Shown: one piece after another, positions 1 to 8,069 of the stretch
Layout: every line of letters starts with the position of its first letter
Position numbering within the stretch: position 1 is the stretch's first letter
NCBI GenBank assembly: GCA_024226315.1
Contig: JAAELT010000279.1
Location: 1-37,223 of the forward strand
Origin: a bacterium
Lineage (GTDB): Bacteria > Acidobacteriota > Thermoanaerobaculia > Multivoradales > J023
DNA: 37,223 nucleotides
Reading direction: 5' to 3'
Program-made: the position numbers and the translations under genes
The notes under the pieces: model-generated
The model's database searches: none
Told to the model about the DNA's origin: nothing
Seen by the model: only the letters and a program-made list of their open reading frames with translations

Positions 1-1907
1 ATCAGCTTGTCGCGGGCCATGCCCGGGCGCCATTCGGCCGGACCCTCCAGCAGCACGTGGGCCTCGATCATCGACAGCCGCGCCGGGGCGGTGGCGGTTT
101 CCGCGCGCCCGCCCCTGCCCCGCACCGACACCACCTCGGGAAAGCTGCGCAGGATCTTGTCGGTCTGCTGCAGCAGCTCCTTGGCCTTGGCGATCGAGAT
201 GCCGGGGAAGGTGTTCGGCATGTAGAGGATGTCGCCCTCCCACAGCGGCGGCATGAACTCCGAGCCGATCTCGCCGAGCGGCACCAGGGTCACCGCCAGC
301 ACCACCAGCATCAGCACGATCACCGCCCAGCGCCGGCGCAGCACCAGGTGGAGCGCCGGGGTGTAGAGAAAGCGCAGGAAGCGCGACACCGGATGCCGCT
401 GCTCGCTGACCATGCGGCCACGCACGAACCAGTACATCAGCACCGGCACCGCGGTCACCGCCAGCACCGCCGACATCGCCATGGCGTAGGTCTTGGTGAA
501 GGCCAGGGGCTTGAACAGCCGGCCCTCCTGGTCGCCGAGGGTGAAGATCGGCAGGAACGAGACGGTGATGATCAGCAGGGTAAAAAACAGCGTCGGCCCG
601 ACCTCCTGGGCCGAGCGCAAGATAATCTGGAAATGCGACCGCTCGCCTCGCCACTCCTCATAGTGCTTGTGGGCGTTCTCCACCATGACGATGGCGGCGT
701 CCACCAGCACGCCGATCGAGATGGCGATGCCGCCCAGCGACATGATGTTCGCCCCCAGCCCCTGCCAGCGCATAATGAGCAGCGCCAGCAGGATCGAGAC
801 CGGGATCGAAAAGATCGCCACCAGCGCCGAGCGCACGTGGAAGAGGAAGATCAGGCACACCAGCGACACCACGATCAGCTCCTCGGTGAGCGTGCTCGTC
901 AAGGTCGCGATGGAGCGTTCGATCAGCCCGGTGCGGTCGTAGGCGACGGAAATCTCGACGTCTTCGGGCAGCCCCTCCTTCAGCTCCGCCAGCCGCTTCT
1001 TGACCCGGCTGATGGTCGAGCGGGTGTCGGCGCCCGAGCGCACCACGACGATGCCGCCGACCGTCTCTCCCTCGCCGTTCCAATCCGCCAGCCCGCGCCG
1101 GATCTCGGGGCCGATGGTGACGTGGGCGACGTCTTCGAGCAGCACCGGCACGCCGCCGGGCCCGGCGCCGAGCACCACCTGCTCGAGATCCCGCACCTCG
1201 CGCACGTAGCCGCGGCCCCTGACCATGAACTCGCGCTCGGCCATCTCCACCAGCCGGCCGCCGACGTCGACGTTGGAGCGCCGCACCGCCTCGCGCACTT
1301 TGCGCAGCGAAATGCCGTAGGCGCGCAGCCGCACCGGGTCGACCTCGATCTGGTACTGGCGCACGAAACCGCCGACCGAGGCCACCTCGGCGACGCCGTC
1401 GACCGAGGCCAGACCGTACTTCAGGTACCAGTCCTGGAGGCTGCGTAGCTCGGCCAGCGAACGTTCCTCGGAGTTGAGCACATACATGAACGCCCAGCCG
1501 ACACCGGTGGCGTCGGGCCCGAGCTGCGGCGCGACGCCTTCCGGCAGCTGGCCCGCCAAACCCGAGAGCACCTCGAGCACCCGCGAGCGCGCCCAGTAGA
1601 GATCGGTGCCGTCCTCGAAGATGACGTAGGCCAGGGAGTAGCCGAAGAACGAGTAGCCTCGCACCACCTTGGCGTAGGGCACCGCCAGCATCTTGGAGGT
1701 GACGGGGTAGGTGATCTGATCTTCCACCACCTGGGGGGCCTGCCCCGGGTACTTGGTGTAGACGATCACCTGGACGTCGGAGAGATCGGGGATGGCGTCC
1801 ACCCGGGTGTCGCGGATCGCCCACACGCCGCCTAGCACCGCCGCCACCAGACCGACCGCGACCAGCAGCTGGTTGCGCAGCGACCACTCGATGATTCGGT
1901 TCAGCAT
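1..1907 (-). CDS. cusA: Cu(I)/Ag(I) efflux RND pump CusA-like, C-terminus cut by window edge
   Basis: Inner-membrane proton-driven pump of a tripartite heavy-metal RND system that moves Cu(I)/Ag(I) to the outside through CusB and CusC. About 635 N-terminal residues are present; the family is about 1040, so the missing part lies left of position 1. It opens MLNRIIEWSLRNQLLV and has the HME-RND segments YVIFEDGTDLYWARSRV, the fourth-helix motif VDAAIVMVENAHKHYEEW with its proton-relay Asp, and the periplasmic cleft segment LYMPNTFPGIS. The Met in LYMPNT and the Met in ARLSMIEAHV align with two of the three copper-binding methionines of E. coli CusA, which favours Cu/Ag over Zn/Co/Ni. The start ATG lies 51 bases after the cusB stop, and that gap is filled by a palindromic repeat. 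Family assignment is firm; substrate is inferred from the Met residues and the neighbours. Confidence 0.95.
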   Translation of the reverse strand, partial: MLNRIIEWSLRNQLLVAVGLVAAVLGGVWAIRDTRVDAIPDLSDVQVIVYTKYPGQAPQVVEDQITYPVTSKMLAVPYAKVVRGYSFFGYSLAYVIFEDGTDLYWARSRVLEVLSGLAGQLPEGVAPQLGPDATGVGWAFMYVLNSEERSLAELRSLQDWYLKYGLASVDGVAEVASVGGFVRQYQIEVDPVRLRAYGISLRKVREAVRRSNVDVGGRLVEMAEREFMVRGRGYVREVRDLEQVVLGAGPGGVPVLLEDVAHVTIGPEIRRGLADWNGEGETVGGIVVVRSGADTRSTISRVKKRLAELKEGLPEDVEISVAYDRTGLIERSIATLTSTLTEELIVVSLVCLIFLFHVRSALVAIFSIPVSILLALLIMRWQGLGANIMSLGGIAISIGVLVDAAIVMVENAHKHYEEWRGERSHFQIILRSAQEVGPTLFFTLLIITVSFLPIFTLGDQEGRLFKPLAFTKTYAMAMSAVLAVTAVPVLMYWFVRGRMVSEQRHPVSRFLRFLYTPALHLVLRRRWAVIVLMLVVLAVTLVPLGEIGSEFMPPLWEGDILYMPNTFPGISIAKAKELLQQTDKILRSFPEVVSVRGRGGRAETATAPARLSMIEAHVLLEGPAEWRPGMARDKL

Positions 1908-1921
1908 CGCGCGCCCCTTCT

Positions 1922-1959
1922 AGCTCCCCCCTTTGAAAAAGGGGGGCTGGGGGGGATTT
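1922..1959. repeat. Palindromic intergenic repeat between cusB and cusA
   Basis: Perfect 9-bp inverted repeat CCCCCCTTT (1926-1934) and AAAGGGGGG (1938-1946) with a 3-base loop, followed by a second run of G up to 1955. Read on the minus strand it has the form AAATCCCCCC-CAGCCCCCCT-TTTTCAAAGGGGGG. As I recall it, this is a dispersed palindromic element seen in intergenic DNA of many unrelated bacteria. Here it fills nearly the whole gap between two co-transcribed genes, so the mRNA could fold into a stable hairpin that tunes cusA relative to cusB. I see no second copy in this window. Confidence 0.7.
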
Positions 1960-3416
1960 CAGTGCCCGGCATGGCCGCCCCCCGCCTGCGCGATCATCTT
2001 CTGCACCGCCTCCTGCAGGCTCGACTCGGAGTCGAGCAGGAACTGCGCCGAAGTCACCACCCGCTCGCCCTCCTCGAGACCTTCGAGCACTTCCACGAAG
2101 CCGCCGCGTTCGAGTCCCAGCACCACTTCCTTCGGCAGGAAGCGACCCTCGCCCAGTGCCACTACCACCACGTCGCGCTCGCCGGTGCGTAGCACCGCCA
2201 GGGACGGCACGGTGAGCGCGTCCTCGAGCGCCACCGGCGCGAACACCACGGTGGCGAACATGCCGGCCCGCAGGCGGCCGTCGCGGTTGGGCACCTCGAG
2301 CTTCACCTGCAGGGTGCGCGTCGCCTCCGACAGCTCGGGCTCCAGAAAGCGCACCGTGCCCCGGAAGGTCTGGCCCGGAAAGTAGGTGAAGGTCACCTTC
2401 GCCGGTGTGCCCTCGCGGATCCAGGCGAGCTGGTCCTCGAACACCTCGACCGACAGCCACAGGCTCGACAAGTCGGCGATGTGGAAGGTCTGCGTACCCG
2501 GCTGGATCGCCATACCCTCGAGCCCCGGCATACGCTTCATGACCACCCCGCTGGCCGGCGAGGTGACCGTCAGGGTGCGGAACACCTCACCGCCGCGCTC
2601 GAGCTCCGCGATCTGGTCGTCCGAGATGTCCCAGTAGGAGAGCCGAGCGCGGGCGGCCTCGACCAGGGCCTCCGCGTGCCGACGGCTCTCCTCGGGGGCG
2701 CTCTGCATGCGGCGGGCGAACCCGATCGCCGAGATCAGCTCCTGCTCGGTCTGCACCAGCTCGGGCGAGTAGATCTCGAACAGCGGCTGGCCCTTCTTCA
2801 CCGGCTCGCCGATGTAGTTGACGTAGACCTTGCCCACCCACCCGGAGTACTTGGTGGCCACCGTGACCATACGCTGCTGGTCGTACTCGAGCGTACCGAC
2901 AGTGCGGACTTTGTGCTCCAGGTCACGCCGCTCGACGAGCTCGGTACGGACGTTCATGTTCTGGATCACGGCCGGGTCGATCCGGATCGCCGTGCCATCG
3001 CCCTCTACCCCGACCGAGCCTTCCTCGGCGCCACCCGGCGGTCCTTCTCTCGGCACCAGCTCGCGACCGCCGATCGGGCACACTCCGGGCTCGCTCTCTT
3101 CGATCATCGAGTGCTTCGGGCAGGTCCACACCCGGGGAGCCGCCTCCGGCTCTTCTGAAATCCGCATCGGTACCAGATCCATATGGCAGATCGGGCACTG
3201 TCCCGGCTCTTCCTGGATCACGTGCGGGTGCATGCCGCAGGTCCACAGGCCGGCGTCCTCGGCGTGCTCCTCGTGCGCCGGCTCCGTGCCGGAGAGCCGC
3301 TCGTTCAGCGGATGGAGCCCCAGGGGGTCCACCAGCAGCATCACCGCCAGCAGGAATCCGGCGACCAGCCAGCCGAGCCCGGCCAGCACGCCGGCTATTC
3401 GCGATTCAGTCCTCAT
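1959..3416 (-). CDS. cusB: Periplasmic adaptor of Cu/Ag RND efflux, CusB-like, with two N-terminal metal-binding modules
   Basis: Membrane-fusion protein (485 residues) linking CusA to the outer-membrane channel. An N-terminal membrane anchor (about residues 8-30) is followed by two copies of the small heavy-metal-binding module. The first is WTCGMHPH...GQCPICHMDLVP at residues 58-83; the second, at 97-122, reads CPIGGRELVP and has lost the second Cys and Met of the CPxCxM site. Then come the beta-barrel/lipoyl/hairpin adaptor domains (EYDQQRMVTVATKYSGWVG and the PASGVVMKRM half-motif) and a His/Gly-rich end, AGGGHAGH. The ATG at 3416 is preferred over the upstream in-frame ATG at 3515 because it begins the hydrophobic anchor directly and overlaps the cusC stop by 11 bases, a typical operon coupling. 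The degenerate second module is the odd point. Confidence 0.93.
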   Translation of the reverse strand: MRTESRIAGVLAGLGWLVAGFLLAVMLLVDPLGLHPLNERLSGTEPAHEEHAEDAGLWTCGMHPHVIQEEPGQCPICHMDLVPMRISEEPEAAPRVWTCPKHSMIEESEPGVCPIGGRELVPREGPPGGAEEGSVGVEGDGTAIRIDPAVIQNMNVRTELVERRDLEHKVRTVGTLEYDQQRMVTVATKYSGWVGKVYVNYIGEPVKKGQPLFEIYSPELVQTEQELISAIGFARRMQSAPEESRRHAEALVEAARARLSYWDISDDQIAELERGGEVFRTLTVTSPASGVVMKRMPGLEGMAIQPGTQTFHIADLSSLWLSVEVFEDQLAWIREGTPAKVTFTYFPGQTFRGTVRFLEPELSEATRTLQVKLEVPNRDGRLRAGMFATVVFAPVALEDALTVPSLAVLRTGERDVVVVALGEGRFLPKEVVLGLERGGFVEVLEGLEEGERVVTSAQFLLDSESSLQEAVQKMIAQAGGGHAGH

Positions 3417-4761
3417 CGGACACCTCCATGGTGTTCCTCTCCAGCGGCCCGCCGAGCGCACCTTCCAGCTCGGCCAGGGCAACGGCGCAATCGGCCCGGG
3501 TACGGATCGCGGCAATCCGTACCTCGAACAGCACGTGGTCGGCGTGGAGCAGATCGAGGGCGTTCAGCTTGCCGGTGGTGTAGCCGGCTTCCGACGATTT
3601 CGCGGCTTCTTCGGCCTGGATGAGCAGCACCTCCTCGAGCAATCGCCACTGACGAAACAGCAGCGGCAGACGAGCAGCGGCGTCGCCGATCTCACGCTCG
3701 ATCTCGGCGAGGATCTGGCGCCGGTTCTCCTCCGCGGCGCTCTGCTCTCTGAGGGCCTCCTCGAGAGCCGCGTCGAGCCGGCGCCTCCAGATCGGCAGGT
3801 TGGCGCCGACTGAGAGCTTCAGCACGTCGTCGCCGTTGTCCGGCGGCGGGTCGACGCGGCCGGGCTCGTCACGGCGCCGGTCGACCACGCTGTAACCGAG
3901 GCCGACATGGAGGTCTGGGCGAGAGTCCTTGCCGGCGAGCTTCACCAGAACCTCGTGACGGGCAAGCTCGGCGCTCGACGCCACCAGCTCCGGCCGCAGT
4001 CGCCGCGATCGTTGCCGGAGCTCTTCGAGCGACGGGATCTCGGAACGGGGTCTCGGCAACTCGGCCGCCGGCACCTCGGCCACCGCGGGGCGATCACGCA
4101 GAGCGTTGAGCGAGGCGAGAACGCTCCGGCGACGGATCTCGATCTCCACCAGCTGGGTCTCGGCCCGGGTGATGTCGGTCTGGATCTTGATCACTTCCTG
4201 CAACAGCCCCAGGCCGGCGCTGTAGCGCGCGCGGGCGATCTCCTCGTGACGCAGCAAGTGCTCGCGCTCCTGTGCCGCGATCGCGGCGTGCTGATCCAGG
4301 AACGACAGCTCGTGGTACGACCGGCGCGCCTCCGTGAGCAACTGCAGGCGCAGCGCCTCGACTCCGGCCCGAGCCTCCGCGGCGGCGTAGAGCGTCGCCT
4401 GCTCTCGAAGCGCCAGCTTACCGAACCAGGGAAAGCGCTGAGTGACCTCGGCGGTCAGACGCTGCGGCCCCACCCGCGTTTCGATGGGTAGAGCGAACAG
4501 AGTCAGCGACGCGTGCGGGTCGGGCAAGGCCCGCACCTGAGGCGCTCTCGCCGCCGCCGCCGCGGCTCGCTGCCGCGCCCGAGCGATCTCTGGATTGCGC
4601 TCCAGAACCTCGCTCACCAGCTGGCGCTGCGAATCGTCGGCGAGCGCATCTCGCAACGTCTCGGCGCGCGTGGGGGCCGCGTCCGCGTCGACGGCCTGGG
4701 CCACTGGCGGGAGCGCCAGCACCCAGCCCACGAAAAGGTACTTCGACAGGCTCGATCTCAC
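3406..4761 (-). CDS. Outer-membrane efflux channel, TolC/CusC family
   Basis: Outer-membrane factor (451 residues) that forms the exit duct of the pump. From the GTG start the sequence is a clean signal peptide (RSSLSKYLFVGWVLALPPVAQA, given here only as positions 2-23) followed by two OEP repeats rich in long amphipathic helices: LVSEVLERNPEIARARQRAAAA early, a tract around RAGVEALRLQLLTEARRSYHEL, and the second repeat from SLEELRQRSRRLRPEL. The start is GTG at 4761 because GAGGAG sits 6 bases upstream and the signal peptide begins there; an in-frame ATG at 4812 would add 17 residues ahead of the signal. It overlaps cusB by 11 bases. No lipobox Cys is visible after the signal, unlike E. coli CusC, so I give no gene symbol. 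Confidence 0.9.
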   Translation of the reverse strand: MRSSLSKYLFVGWVLALPPVAQAVDADAAPTRAETLRDALADDSQRQLVSEVLERNPEIARARQRAAAAAARAPQVRALPDPHASLTLFALPIETRVGPQRLTAEVTQRFPWFGKLALREQATLYAAAEARAGVEALRLQLLTEARRSYHELSFLDQHAAIAAQEREHLLRHEEIARARYSAGLGLLQEVIKIQTDITRAETQLVEIEIRRRSVLASLNALRDRPAVAEVPAAELPRPRSEIPSLEELRQRSRRLRPELVASSAELARHEVLVKLAGKDSRPDLHVGLGYSVVDRRRDEPGRVDPPPDNGDDVLKLSVGANLPIWRRRLDAALEEALREQSAAEENRRQILAEIEREIGDAAARLPLLFRQWRLLEEVLLIQAEEAAKSSEAGYTTGKLNALDLLHADHVLFEVRIAAIRTRADCAVALAELEGALGGPLERNTMEVSDED

Positions 4762-4839
4762 ATCGATCTCCTCGTTGGTCCAGGGGAATCTCCCCGCGCG
4801 CTCCAGGCGCACGGGTACACCGGTCCTACGAGAAGACGA

Positions 4840-5190
4840 TCAACAGAGGAAGGCGCAGTGGCTCAGGTAGAGCGGCGTGCCGGCGGCGGCAGGCTCGAGA
4901 CTGGCCGAGTCGCCGAAGCGCGGGGACACGGCGTCCGGCGACGGCGACGGCAACGGCGCGTCGAGTACCGCCACGGAGAACCGCTGGCCGGACTCGATCG
5001 CGGCTTGTTCGGGAGCGCCGGACGGCCCGTCACCGCCGGAGAGCTCCATGCAGGGCGATTCCGCGCCCATCTGCTCGCAGCAGCAGCTGCCCTCCATCTC
5101 GGCGAGCGCGCAGGCCGCTCCCAGGTCGCAGGTCAGCGACACCAGGAACAGCGCCAAGGCCACGTGGAGGGAGCTTCGCGTCTTCACCAT
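4840..5190 (-). CDS. Small secreted Cys/Met-rich protein leading the copper operon
   Basis: 116-residue protein that I cannot assign to a named family. It has a signal peptide (MVKTRSSLHVALALFLVSLTC...ALA, cleavage likely near residue 30), then a thiol-rich cluster EGSCCCEQMGAESPCM at about 33-48, a low-complexity Pro/Ser/Ala middle, and an unusual C-terminus LYLSHCAFLC. Three adjacent cysteines, a fourth Cys and nearby Met residues are a plausible Cu(I)/Ag(I) ligand set. It is the first gene behind the operon promoter and 78 bases ahead of the cusC-like gene, so a periplasmic metal chaperone or sensor role is a reasonable guess. It is not a CusF, since no OB-fold motif is visible. Promoter and signal peptide support expression; function is inference. 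Confidence 0.75.
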   Translation of the reverse strand: MVKTRSSLHVALALFLVSLTCDLGAACALAEMEGSCCCEQMGAESPCMELSGGDGPSGAPEQAAIESGQRFSVAVLDAPLPSPSPDAVSPRFGDSASLEPAAAGTPLYLSHCAFLC

Positions 5191-5198
5191 CGCTCGCC

Positions 5199-5227
5199 AG
5201 GATAGCCCGCACCGCAGCGACCGTCAA
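5199..5227 (-). promoter_or_regulatory. Sigma70-type promoter of the copper efflux operon
   Basis: On the minus strand TTGACG (5222-5227), a 17-base spacer, then TATCCT (5199-5204). The -10 box ends 8 bases before the ATG at 5190, so transcription should start at or within a base or two of the start codon, giving a leaderless or nearly leaderless mRNA; no Shine-Dalgarno sequence is present. The -35 box lies just beyond the stop of the preceding stress-protein gene. Spacing is 17, not the 19-20 of MerR/CueR-controlled promoters, so copper control, if any, would use another regulator. Confidence 0.6.
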
Positions 5228-5243
5228 GACACTCCCAGGGCAG

Positions 5244-6077
5244 TCAAGCAGCGGTTTCGGTGGCGGGCACCGCCAGCACCGGGCACTGAGCGCGCGCCAG
5301 CACCCGCTCCGTGGTGCTGCCCCGCAAGGCGTCCAGGAAGCCGTCGTGCCCCTGAGTCGCCATCACGATCAGGTCGGCATTCAGCTCCTTCGCCTCGTCG
5401 AGCACCGCATCGACCACGTCGCCGGTGGCGCTCCGCTGGCGCCAGGACCAACCCACGTGCGGCGGCTGCTCGATCGCCGGCATGTCCTCGCCAATGTGGA
5501 GCAACGTCATCTCCAGCTGCTCGGAGCCAAGTGCCTCGGCCAGCTCGCAGGCGGCGTCCACCGCCTCTTGAGGCGCCGGAATCCAGTCGACCGGGATCAG
5601 GATCTTCTCCAGTTGCACGCTGCCCTTCGAGGCCGAGACGAAGCCCTCGCAGCCCTGGGGCACAAACAATGTCCTCAGCGACCGGCTGCGGGCGATCTTC
5701 TGGGCGATCTCCTTGTGCAGCCAGCGATCCAAGCCTTTGCGCCGGTGGGTCGCGAGCACCATCATGTCACCCGGGAACTCGTCGAGGTGCTCGAGAATCG
5801 GCTGCACCGGCTCTTTGCCGTAGGCGGCGATCTTCTCGACGTGCACCCCCGCCAGGTCGTTGCCGAAGCTGCCGGCCGGCAGCATGTCCCAGCGCTCCAG
5901 GGTCTCATTGACACACGGGAACTCGGACCAACCCAGGGGCTGGACGCGCCGGTCGACGTGCAGGATGTCGAGATTCGCCTCGGTGGCGAGCGCCAGGCGC
6001 AGGGCGTGGTTGTAGGCGACCTCGCTGTCGGGCGAGAAATCCGTAGGGTGGTGGATGCGTTCCGATGTTGCCGACAT
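5244..6077 (-). CDS. Tandem-domain universal stress protein (UspA family)
   Basis: 277 residues with two Usp domains. Domain 1 (about 1-145) starts MSATSERIHHPTDFSPDSEVAYNHAL and contains MVLATHRRKGLDRWL. Domain 2 (about 150-277) starts KILIPVDWIPAPQEAVDAA and ends with IVMATQGHDGFLDALRGSTT followed by the ERVLARAQCPVLAVPA strand. The G-x2-G-x6-G-S-T loop in domain 2 is the nucleotide-binding signature; domain 1 lacks the full version, so probably only one domain binds ATP. A cytoplasmic stress or energy-status sensor is the family role. The start at 6077 follows GAGGAG with 7-base spacing; the reading frame stays open upstream to 6299 but that part is low-complexity. It is divergent from the CBS-domain gene, another nucleotide-sensing type of protein. 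Confidence 0.9.
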   Translation of the reverse strand: MSATSERIHHPTDFSPDSEVAYNHALRLALATEANLDILHVDRRVQPLGWSEFPCVNETLERWDMLPAGSFGNDLAGVHVEKIAAYGKEPVQPILEHLDEFPGDMMVLATHRRKGLDRWLHKEIAQKIARSRSLRTLFVPQGCEGFVSASKGSVQLEKILIPVDWIPAPQEAVDAACELAEALGSEQLEMTLLHIGEDMPAIEQPPHVGWSWRQRSATGDVVDAVLDEAKELNADLIVMATQGHDGFLDALRGSTTERVLARAQCPVLAVPATETAA

Positions 6078-6389
6078 GACTTGGCTCCTCACCTCTCGAT
6101 CCGATGTTCCCGGGCAGGCTCTTTCGCCGCCAGCCCGGCCGTCGGACCCGAGTTTTCCAGCGCGCACTCGGCCGGCCAACGGTCCATCGGGTGGTCGCCG
6201 CACCGTGACCGGGCAGGCGCTCGGCCGGCCGCTCCCCGCCCTCGAGGGTAGGTGCGCGCCCCTCGCGGATCGAGCCGCGAGGCTCGACGCCCGCGGCATC
6301 CTTGCCCGGCAACCAGTAGCGTCGGCACGCGGACTAGGCTAGTATGAGAGAAATCGACAATCATCCGCCAACCGTTCCGGAGATCCTCC
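6078..6389. other. Divergent intergenic region between usp and CBS genes
   Basis: 312 bases without a convincing gene. It holds a perfect 8-bp hairpin CCTCGCGG (6261-6268) and CCGCGAGG (6275-6282) with a 6-base loop, no U-tract, and a possible -10-like TAGTAT at 6340-6345 for the CBS gene without a good -35. I looked for an FNR/Dnr-type TTGAT-N4-ATCAA site, common before usp genes, and did not see one. Confidence 0.4.
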
Positions 6390-6932
6390 ATGTACGACGT
6401 GGTTCTGCCCACCGCCCGCGATTGCATGACGAAGAACGTCCTGACTTTCACCCCGGACGACGACGTCTTCGAGGCGATGGCCAAACTGCTCGAGAACCAC
6501 TTCGCCGCCGCGCCGGTGGTCGACGAGGACGGGAAGGCGCTCGGAATGCTGACCGAGAAGGACTGCCTGCGCAGCCTGTCCAACTTCACCTACGACGACA
6601 TCGAGGGCGGCAAGGTCGACGACTTCCAATCGCCTCTCAAGGTGATCTGCCGGCCGGAGATGGACATCTTCGGCGTGACGGATCATTTCCTCGACACCAA
6701 CTTCCCGCTGCTGGCGGTGTGCGAGGACGACAAGCTGGTGGGCGTGATCAGCCGCCGTGACACTCTGCGCGGCGTGTTGGAGCTTCGCCGCCGGCTCGAT
6801 CTGGCGCGCCGCAAGCTCGAAGAGACCGCCGGCCGCCAGTCGGATCGGCCGCGTGGCATCGAGAGCATGCAGCGCACGGCTGCCAGCCAGTCCCCCGCCC
6901 AGCTCACCCGGTTGATGGGTCGCAAGAGCTGA
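6390..6932 (+). CDS. CBS-domain pair protein
   Basis: 180-residue stand-alone protein with two CBS motifs forming one Bateman module. The first (about 10-65) contains ARDCMTKNVLTFTPDDDVFEAM and PVVDEDGKALGMLTEKDCLR; the second (about 75-130) contains PLKVICRPEMDIFGVTDHF and LLAVCEDDKLVGVISRRDTLRGV. A basic, probably helical tail (LELRRRLDLARRKLEE) follows. Bateman modules bind adenosine nucleotides or S-adenosylmethionine and usually gate a partner protein; no catalytic domain is attached here. Shine-Dalgarno GGAG lies 7 bases before the ATG. Divergence from the universal-stress gene suggests shared energy-state or stress control. Confidence 0.9.
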   Translation: MYDVVLPTARDCMTKNVLTFTPDDDVFEAMAKLLENHFAAAPVVDEDGKALGMLTEKDCLRSLSNFTYDDIEGGKVDDFQSPLKVICRPEMDIFGVTDHFLDTNFPLLAVCEDDKLVGVISRRDTLRGVLELRRRLDLARRKLEETAGRQSDRPRGIESMQRTAASQSPAQLTRLMGRKS

Positions 6933-7068
6933 AGACCGCGGCGCCGCCGACTCGACGTCGACTCCGCCCGCCCGAATTCCGTAGCTCGACGGCCGTGCCG
7001 GTACTGACGCCGAGCCCGTGTTGCACGGTCGTGCGGCGACGCGGCGGTTTTCCCATAGAATCTGGCCA

Positions 7069-8067
7069 ATGAAGCACTCCGAGCCCGGCGGGTCGACCAA
7101 CGCCATCGAGGTCGAGGACCTGCGCAAGACCTATCGTGGCGGGGTCGAGGCGCTCCGTGGCCTGTCCTTCGAAGTGCGCTCGGGAGAGATCTTCGCCTTG
7201 CTGGGGCCCAACGGCGCCGGCAAGTCCACAACGGTACGGATCCTCACCACCCTGGCGTCGGCGACCGGCGGATCGGCGCGGGTCGCCGGCCTCGACGTCG
7301 CGAGCGACGCCCGCGAGGTGCGCCGGCGGATCGGCTACATCGCCCAGGGCTCGGGCGGCGACCCGCTGATCACGGGTCGGGAGAACCTGCAGCTCCAGGG
7401 GCAGATCTTCCGTTTGCCGCCCAAACGCCTGCGCCAGCGCATCGACGAGCTGCTGGCGCTCTTCCAGCTCGAAGACGCCGCCGCTCGCATGGTCGAGACC
7501 TACTCTGGCGGTATGCGACGAAGGCTCGACGTGGCCATGGGCCTGATCCACCAGCCCGAGGTGCTGTTTCTCGACGAGCCGACCACCGGCCTCGATCCCA
7601 AGAGCCGATCGGTGATGTGGAAGGAGGTCGAGCGCCTCGCCCGCGAGGGCCTGACCATCCTGCTGACCACTCACTACCTGGAGGAAGCGGACCACCTCGC
7701 CCAGCGGCTGGCGATCATCGATCACGGCAGCGTGGTGGTCGCGGGCTCCCCGGACGAGCTCAAGGGCGGGCTGCGTGGCGACCTGGTCTCGATCGAGCTG
7801 CGCGACCGCGACCGCACCGACGAGGCGCGCGCCACCATCGAGGCGGTGGACGGAGTCTCCAGGGTGTTGCGCACCGGCGTCGAGCTCTACGCCCAGGTGG
7901 ACCAGGGCACCAGCGCGGTGCCGGCGGTGGTCGGCGCGCTCGAGAAAGCCGGCCTCGAAGTCGCCCAGATCTCACTCAGCCGTCCGTCGCTCGACGACGT
8001 CTACCTCACCGCCACTGGCCAAGTCTTCCAGCAAGGCGGGGCGAGCGCCAGCAGCGACGACCTGTAG
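7069..8067 (+). CDS. ABC-2 exporter ATPase, DrrA-like
   Basis: 332-residue nucleotide-binding subunit of an ABC-2 exporter. Walker A GPNGAGKSTTVRIL near residue 45, signature YSGGMRRRLDVAMG, Walker B VLFLDEPTTGLD, and H-loop TTHYLEEADHLA are all intact, so ATP hydrolysis is expected. The C-terminal 90 residues (VSIELRDRDRTDEARATIEAV onward) match the accessory domain of the daunorubicin/multidrug DrrA group. The start at 7069 was chosen because the ATPase homology begins just after it; there is no Shine-Dalgarno, but TAGAAT (7056-7061) lies 7 bases upstream, a pattern fitting a leaderless mRNA. The permease gene follows after 2 bases. The substrate (drug, polysaccharide or lipid) cannot be told. 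Confidence 0.93.
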   Translation: MKHSEPGGSTNAIEVEDLRKTYRGGVEALRGLSFEVRSGEIFALLGPNGAGKSTTVRILTTLASATGGSARVAGLDVASDAREVRRRIGYIAQGSGGDPLITGRENLQLQGQIFRLPPKRLRQRIDELLALFQLEDAAARMVETYSGGMRRRLDVAMGLIHQPEVLFLDEPTTGLDPKSRSVMWKEVERLAREGLTILLTTHYLEEADHLAQRLAIIDHGSVVVAGSPDELKGGLRGDLVSIELRDRDRTDEARATIEAVDGVSRVLRTGVELYAQVDQGTSAVPAVVGALEKAGLEVAQISLSRPSLDDVYLTATGQVFQQGGASASSDDL

Positions 8068-8069
8068 CC

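Noticed and set aside
658..2460. 600-codon minus-strand frame overlapping cusA and cusB
   Set aside because: It runs in another frame through two clearly conserved genes and reads as Gly/Arg/Ala-rich nonsense.
5199..5247. Possible CueR/MerR-type operator before the copper operon
   Set aside because: Spacing between -35 and -10 is 17, not 19-20, and no MerR-type dyad is visible in the spacer.
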